Assembly (NCBI GenBank): GCA_024516035.1
Contig: CM044961.1
Coordinates: forward strand, 30,400,195-30,464,194
From: Bactericera cockerelli
Taxonomy: Eukaryota; Arthropoda; Insecta; Hemiptera; Triozidae
DNA length: 64,000 nucleotides
Direction of reading: 5' to 3'
Position numbers and translations under genes: made by a program. Under the pieces are notes generated by a model. It worked only from the letters and a program-made list of their open reading frames with translations. It made no database searches and had not been told where the DNA came from. Of this stretch, positions 61,491-64,000 are shown piece by piece (positions within the stretch are counted from its first letter, which is position 1; every line of letters starts with the position of its first letter).

Positions 61491-62478
61491 AAAAAAATGA
61501 ATAAGACTAAGTTTGCAGTATGACCCATTTGAACTACCAACCTGAAATGCACATTTGAAATACGTCCAAAAATTTACGAAAATAATTAAAATTCATGAAA
61601 TTTCATGTGGGCATGTATAATTCATTTAGATTGAGAAATAATAATTATGAATAATGAAAAAGATTGGCAGAAGACAGTAAAGAATAGAAACTCCAAAATT
61701 ACTCAAATGAAACATTTGATGCTGATGCAAACCAATTTTATGATTGTAACTATTTAAGAAGTATATTAGAATGATTGAGGTTCTTAAACCCATTATTATT
61801 CAAAACCCGCCTTCACAAAATCACCATTCTCTGGACACAAACCTTAGAGACACAAACCTTAGAGGAATTTATTAACTTTTATTCATTTAGTTGACAAATG
61901 ATTGTAATTTTCATTACACATGACAGATTTCCAAGCATTAAAGTTCTCCGTTTGAAAAAAAAACTTAAAGATCATCAAAAATCATAAAAAATGACCAGAG
62001 CAATCATGTTATTGCTAACTTCAAGGCTTCTCTCTAATGCATTCAGGCATATTATTATTATATTATTATGTCTACTCTTATGTGCTTGCTTTCAAAATCA
62101 TAAGACCATGTCCACTCAAGATGCTCTGAATTTTTCCAGCTAGACCGGCAATAAAGCCCCCTTCCTGATTTATTAGATAACTTGAAGGAAATAATAATTC
62201 TTATGGAATTAATCATAATAAAATAAGGGTACCAAAGAAGAAAAACCAAGTTATAGAGAAAGGCAAAAAGTAATAGACTTGTCCAAATACTTATGTTTTA
62301 CATACTTACTTCGTCATTGGACTTGTCCTAGAAAAGAATGTATAGGATCTCTTTTGTTTTCTGATAATATTTTTTTATTCCATTCCCTGTAACAAGGTAC
62401 CTTGGATAAAAAGCATTGCAATCGTTTAGTTTTTTTTTTTTTTTTTTAATTGAGCTGATATTTTTTTCTGACAAGGTA

Positions 62479-62735
62479 GTCAACGTGGCCGAGTGCGTTA
62501 GCGCGCTAGGCATTTTACACATGGTGACCTGGATTCATTTCCCAGCGGGGCAGGATTTATTCTGATCTTTACTTGGATGTTCGGGGTCCATTCATACCTC
62601 GTGAGGAAAAGTAGCTGCTTTAATATGAGGAGCGACCAGTGGCGGAATTATGGCCAAAAATAAAAAATTGAGACATTGAAGATACAGAAATGTTCTATAA
62701 TTCTGCGCTATCCACTAAAATTGTAATATAGTAAA
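62479..62735 (+). repeat. SINE family B copy, right duplicate
   Basis: Counterpart of 5,871. This copy keeps AGTAGCTGCTTTAATATGAG, where the left copy has an unrelated TTATTGCTGATATATCCTGC segment, so the two differ by a small replacement. Confidence 0.88.
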
Positions 62736-64000
62736 AGAAACACATTTATTTTTATTTATTTTTCTGGCAAGGACTAAATGTTATGAACGGGTAGATATAT
62801 TTAGCTATCTATGTTAATTATTAAAATCAACCATGGATGTTACTTCGTGATATCAAATTAAATATTATCTCCCCCAACAGCAGCCTGGGATTTTTTGACG
62901 TGAAAAGCAAATATTGACGTCATAAATGAAGGCCTTATATTTCATAGCAATATATAAAGGGAGAAAGGATGAAAGTACTAAATTATTAATCCATTCGTCC
63001 TGCTCCTACCCAGAGCAGCATTTCTTTTTTTTTAATTTTACTTCAAATTCAATGAAATTTTTATTCAATCTTTCTGTTTGAATCAGAGACTCGATCAATA
63101 AACACTTGAATAACAAGCTTCAAAGCTAAGGATCCTGTTTCAGTTACAAAGAGAAGTCCAACACAAATTACGATTTATTTAATTTTCCAATTTCTTATAG
63201 TGTTTTTTTCTCAACTTCAATCAATTTGTATATTTCTTCTTAAGTTTATTAATATCTCTATTATTTTTCTTTCTCTTTCAATCTATTTTATTTTTCCCCT
63301 AATATCTTTGTTCTTAGCTCTCCATTTTTCTTTTCAATAATCATTATTAATTTTCTCTTCTCTTCTACTCTTTACTTTGCTTATCTCTTTCTTCTATATA
63401 TTGTTTTCTTTTTAATTATCTATGATTTCCAAACCTTTCTCTATTTTCATTTTCATCTCTTTCATGAATTTCTGTCTTCCTCTCTCAATGTCTAATTCCT
63501 TATCAATTTTCAATCTTATATTGTCATTTTTCAATCCCTCTGCTTTTATCAATCACCCTTTCCTTCTCTTCTCCTAATACCTGACCGTTTGGATTATAGC
63601 ATAACAAAAGTTCTCGTCGGTAGTAAAGTTCAGTACAAGCTATAAAATGTATTGTTATTATTTTCAGCCAGGATTCACAGAATTTCAGCGCGGATTGTAT
63701 GGATGCTCATTCATCCATTAAGTTCGAACACGTGGTATTGTGTTATTAAAAGAGGCATCGATAATTCCCACTCTGTACTTCGAAAAGGGAGGTCGGTTTT
63801 ATTCCTCCTCTTCTCTCTTCTCCACCTCCTAAACCCTTTTTTACCTTCTCCATCACTTCTTCTAGACAAATTTGCCCTCTGTGTCTCACTTTGCCCCCTT
63901 TTCTATATCCATTTCTCTTTTCAAACCTCTCTCATTCTTCATATTTTTTGCTTTCTCTACCAGGTAATTATCTCCTCTCTTGCTCGTTCTCTCTCTCTCT

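Larger units (their letters stand above)
55293..64000. repeat. Right copy of the large direct duplication
   Basis: It aligns end to end with 1 to about 7,390 and continues past the window edge. Copy-specific insertions are at about 55,934-56,023, 56,174-56,810, 57,690-57,854, 58,171-58,318 and 58,749-60,035. It holds the channel exon at 57,977-58,095 in the correct gene order, so this is the copy that belongs to the channel gene. Confidence 0.93.

Overview
The window is AT-rich animal nuclear DNA, almost certainly from an insect. It has GT-AG introns of up to 8.5 kb, many tRNA-derived and 5S-derived SINE copies, a mariner, truncated LINE ends and long GA/CT microsatellites. A sap-feeding hemipteran (planthopper-like) is my guess from the overall repeat style; the sequence does not prove the species. 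Two host genes can be supported, both on the minus strand.

(1) A T-type voltage-gated calcium channel (Cav3, insect Ca-alpha1T). Nine exons between 58,095 and 22,982 join in phase into 419 codons. They cover domain I from S1 through the voltage sensor (S4), S5, the turret, the selectivity-filter glutamate and S6, plus the proximal I-II linker (gating-brake region). Earlier N-terminal exons should lie beyond 64,000. Domains II to IV are not seen in the window.

(2) A two-exon gene (12,226 to 9,796) for a predicted secreted 262-residue protein. It has a signal-peptide-like N-terminus, a furin-type RRHKR site, three N-glycosylation sequons and four cysteines. I do not recognise its family.

Layout. 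Positions 1 to about 7,390 are a near-identical direct copy of about 55,293 to 64,000, including a second, base-identical copy of the channel's IS1 exon (2,708-2,826). The copies differ by transposon insertions: a mariner, a hairpin-headed element and small retroposons in the right copy, and a tandem insertion and a SINE in the left. A 100-N gap lies at 20,807-20,906. The left piece (1-20,806) therefore looks like an alternative haplotype or misplaced contig of the region upstream of the channel's IS1 exon, although a real segmental duplication is possible. If it is a haplotig, the 262-aa gene lies 5' of the IS1 exon, and may be nested in an intron of the channel gene.

The rest is intronic or intergenic repeat: at least five SINE families (two with different heads, tRNA-like and 5S-like, on the same body), LINE 3' ends, several terminal-inverted-repeat elements including one studded with about 14 copies of a GGACTAACT-like motif, a 150-bp foldback element, and four distinct tandem satellites.
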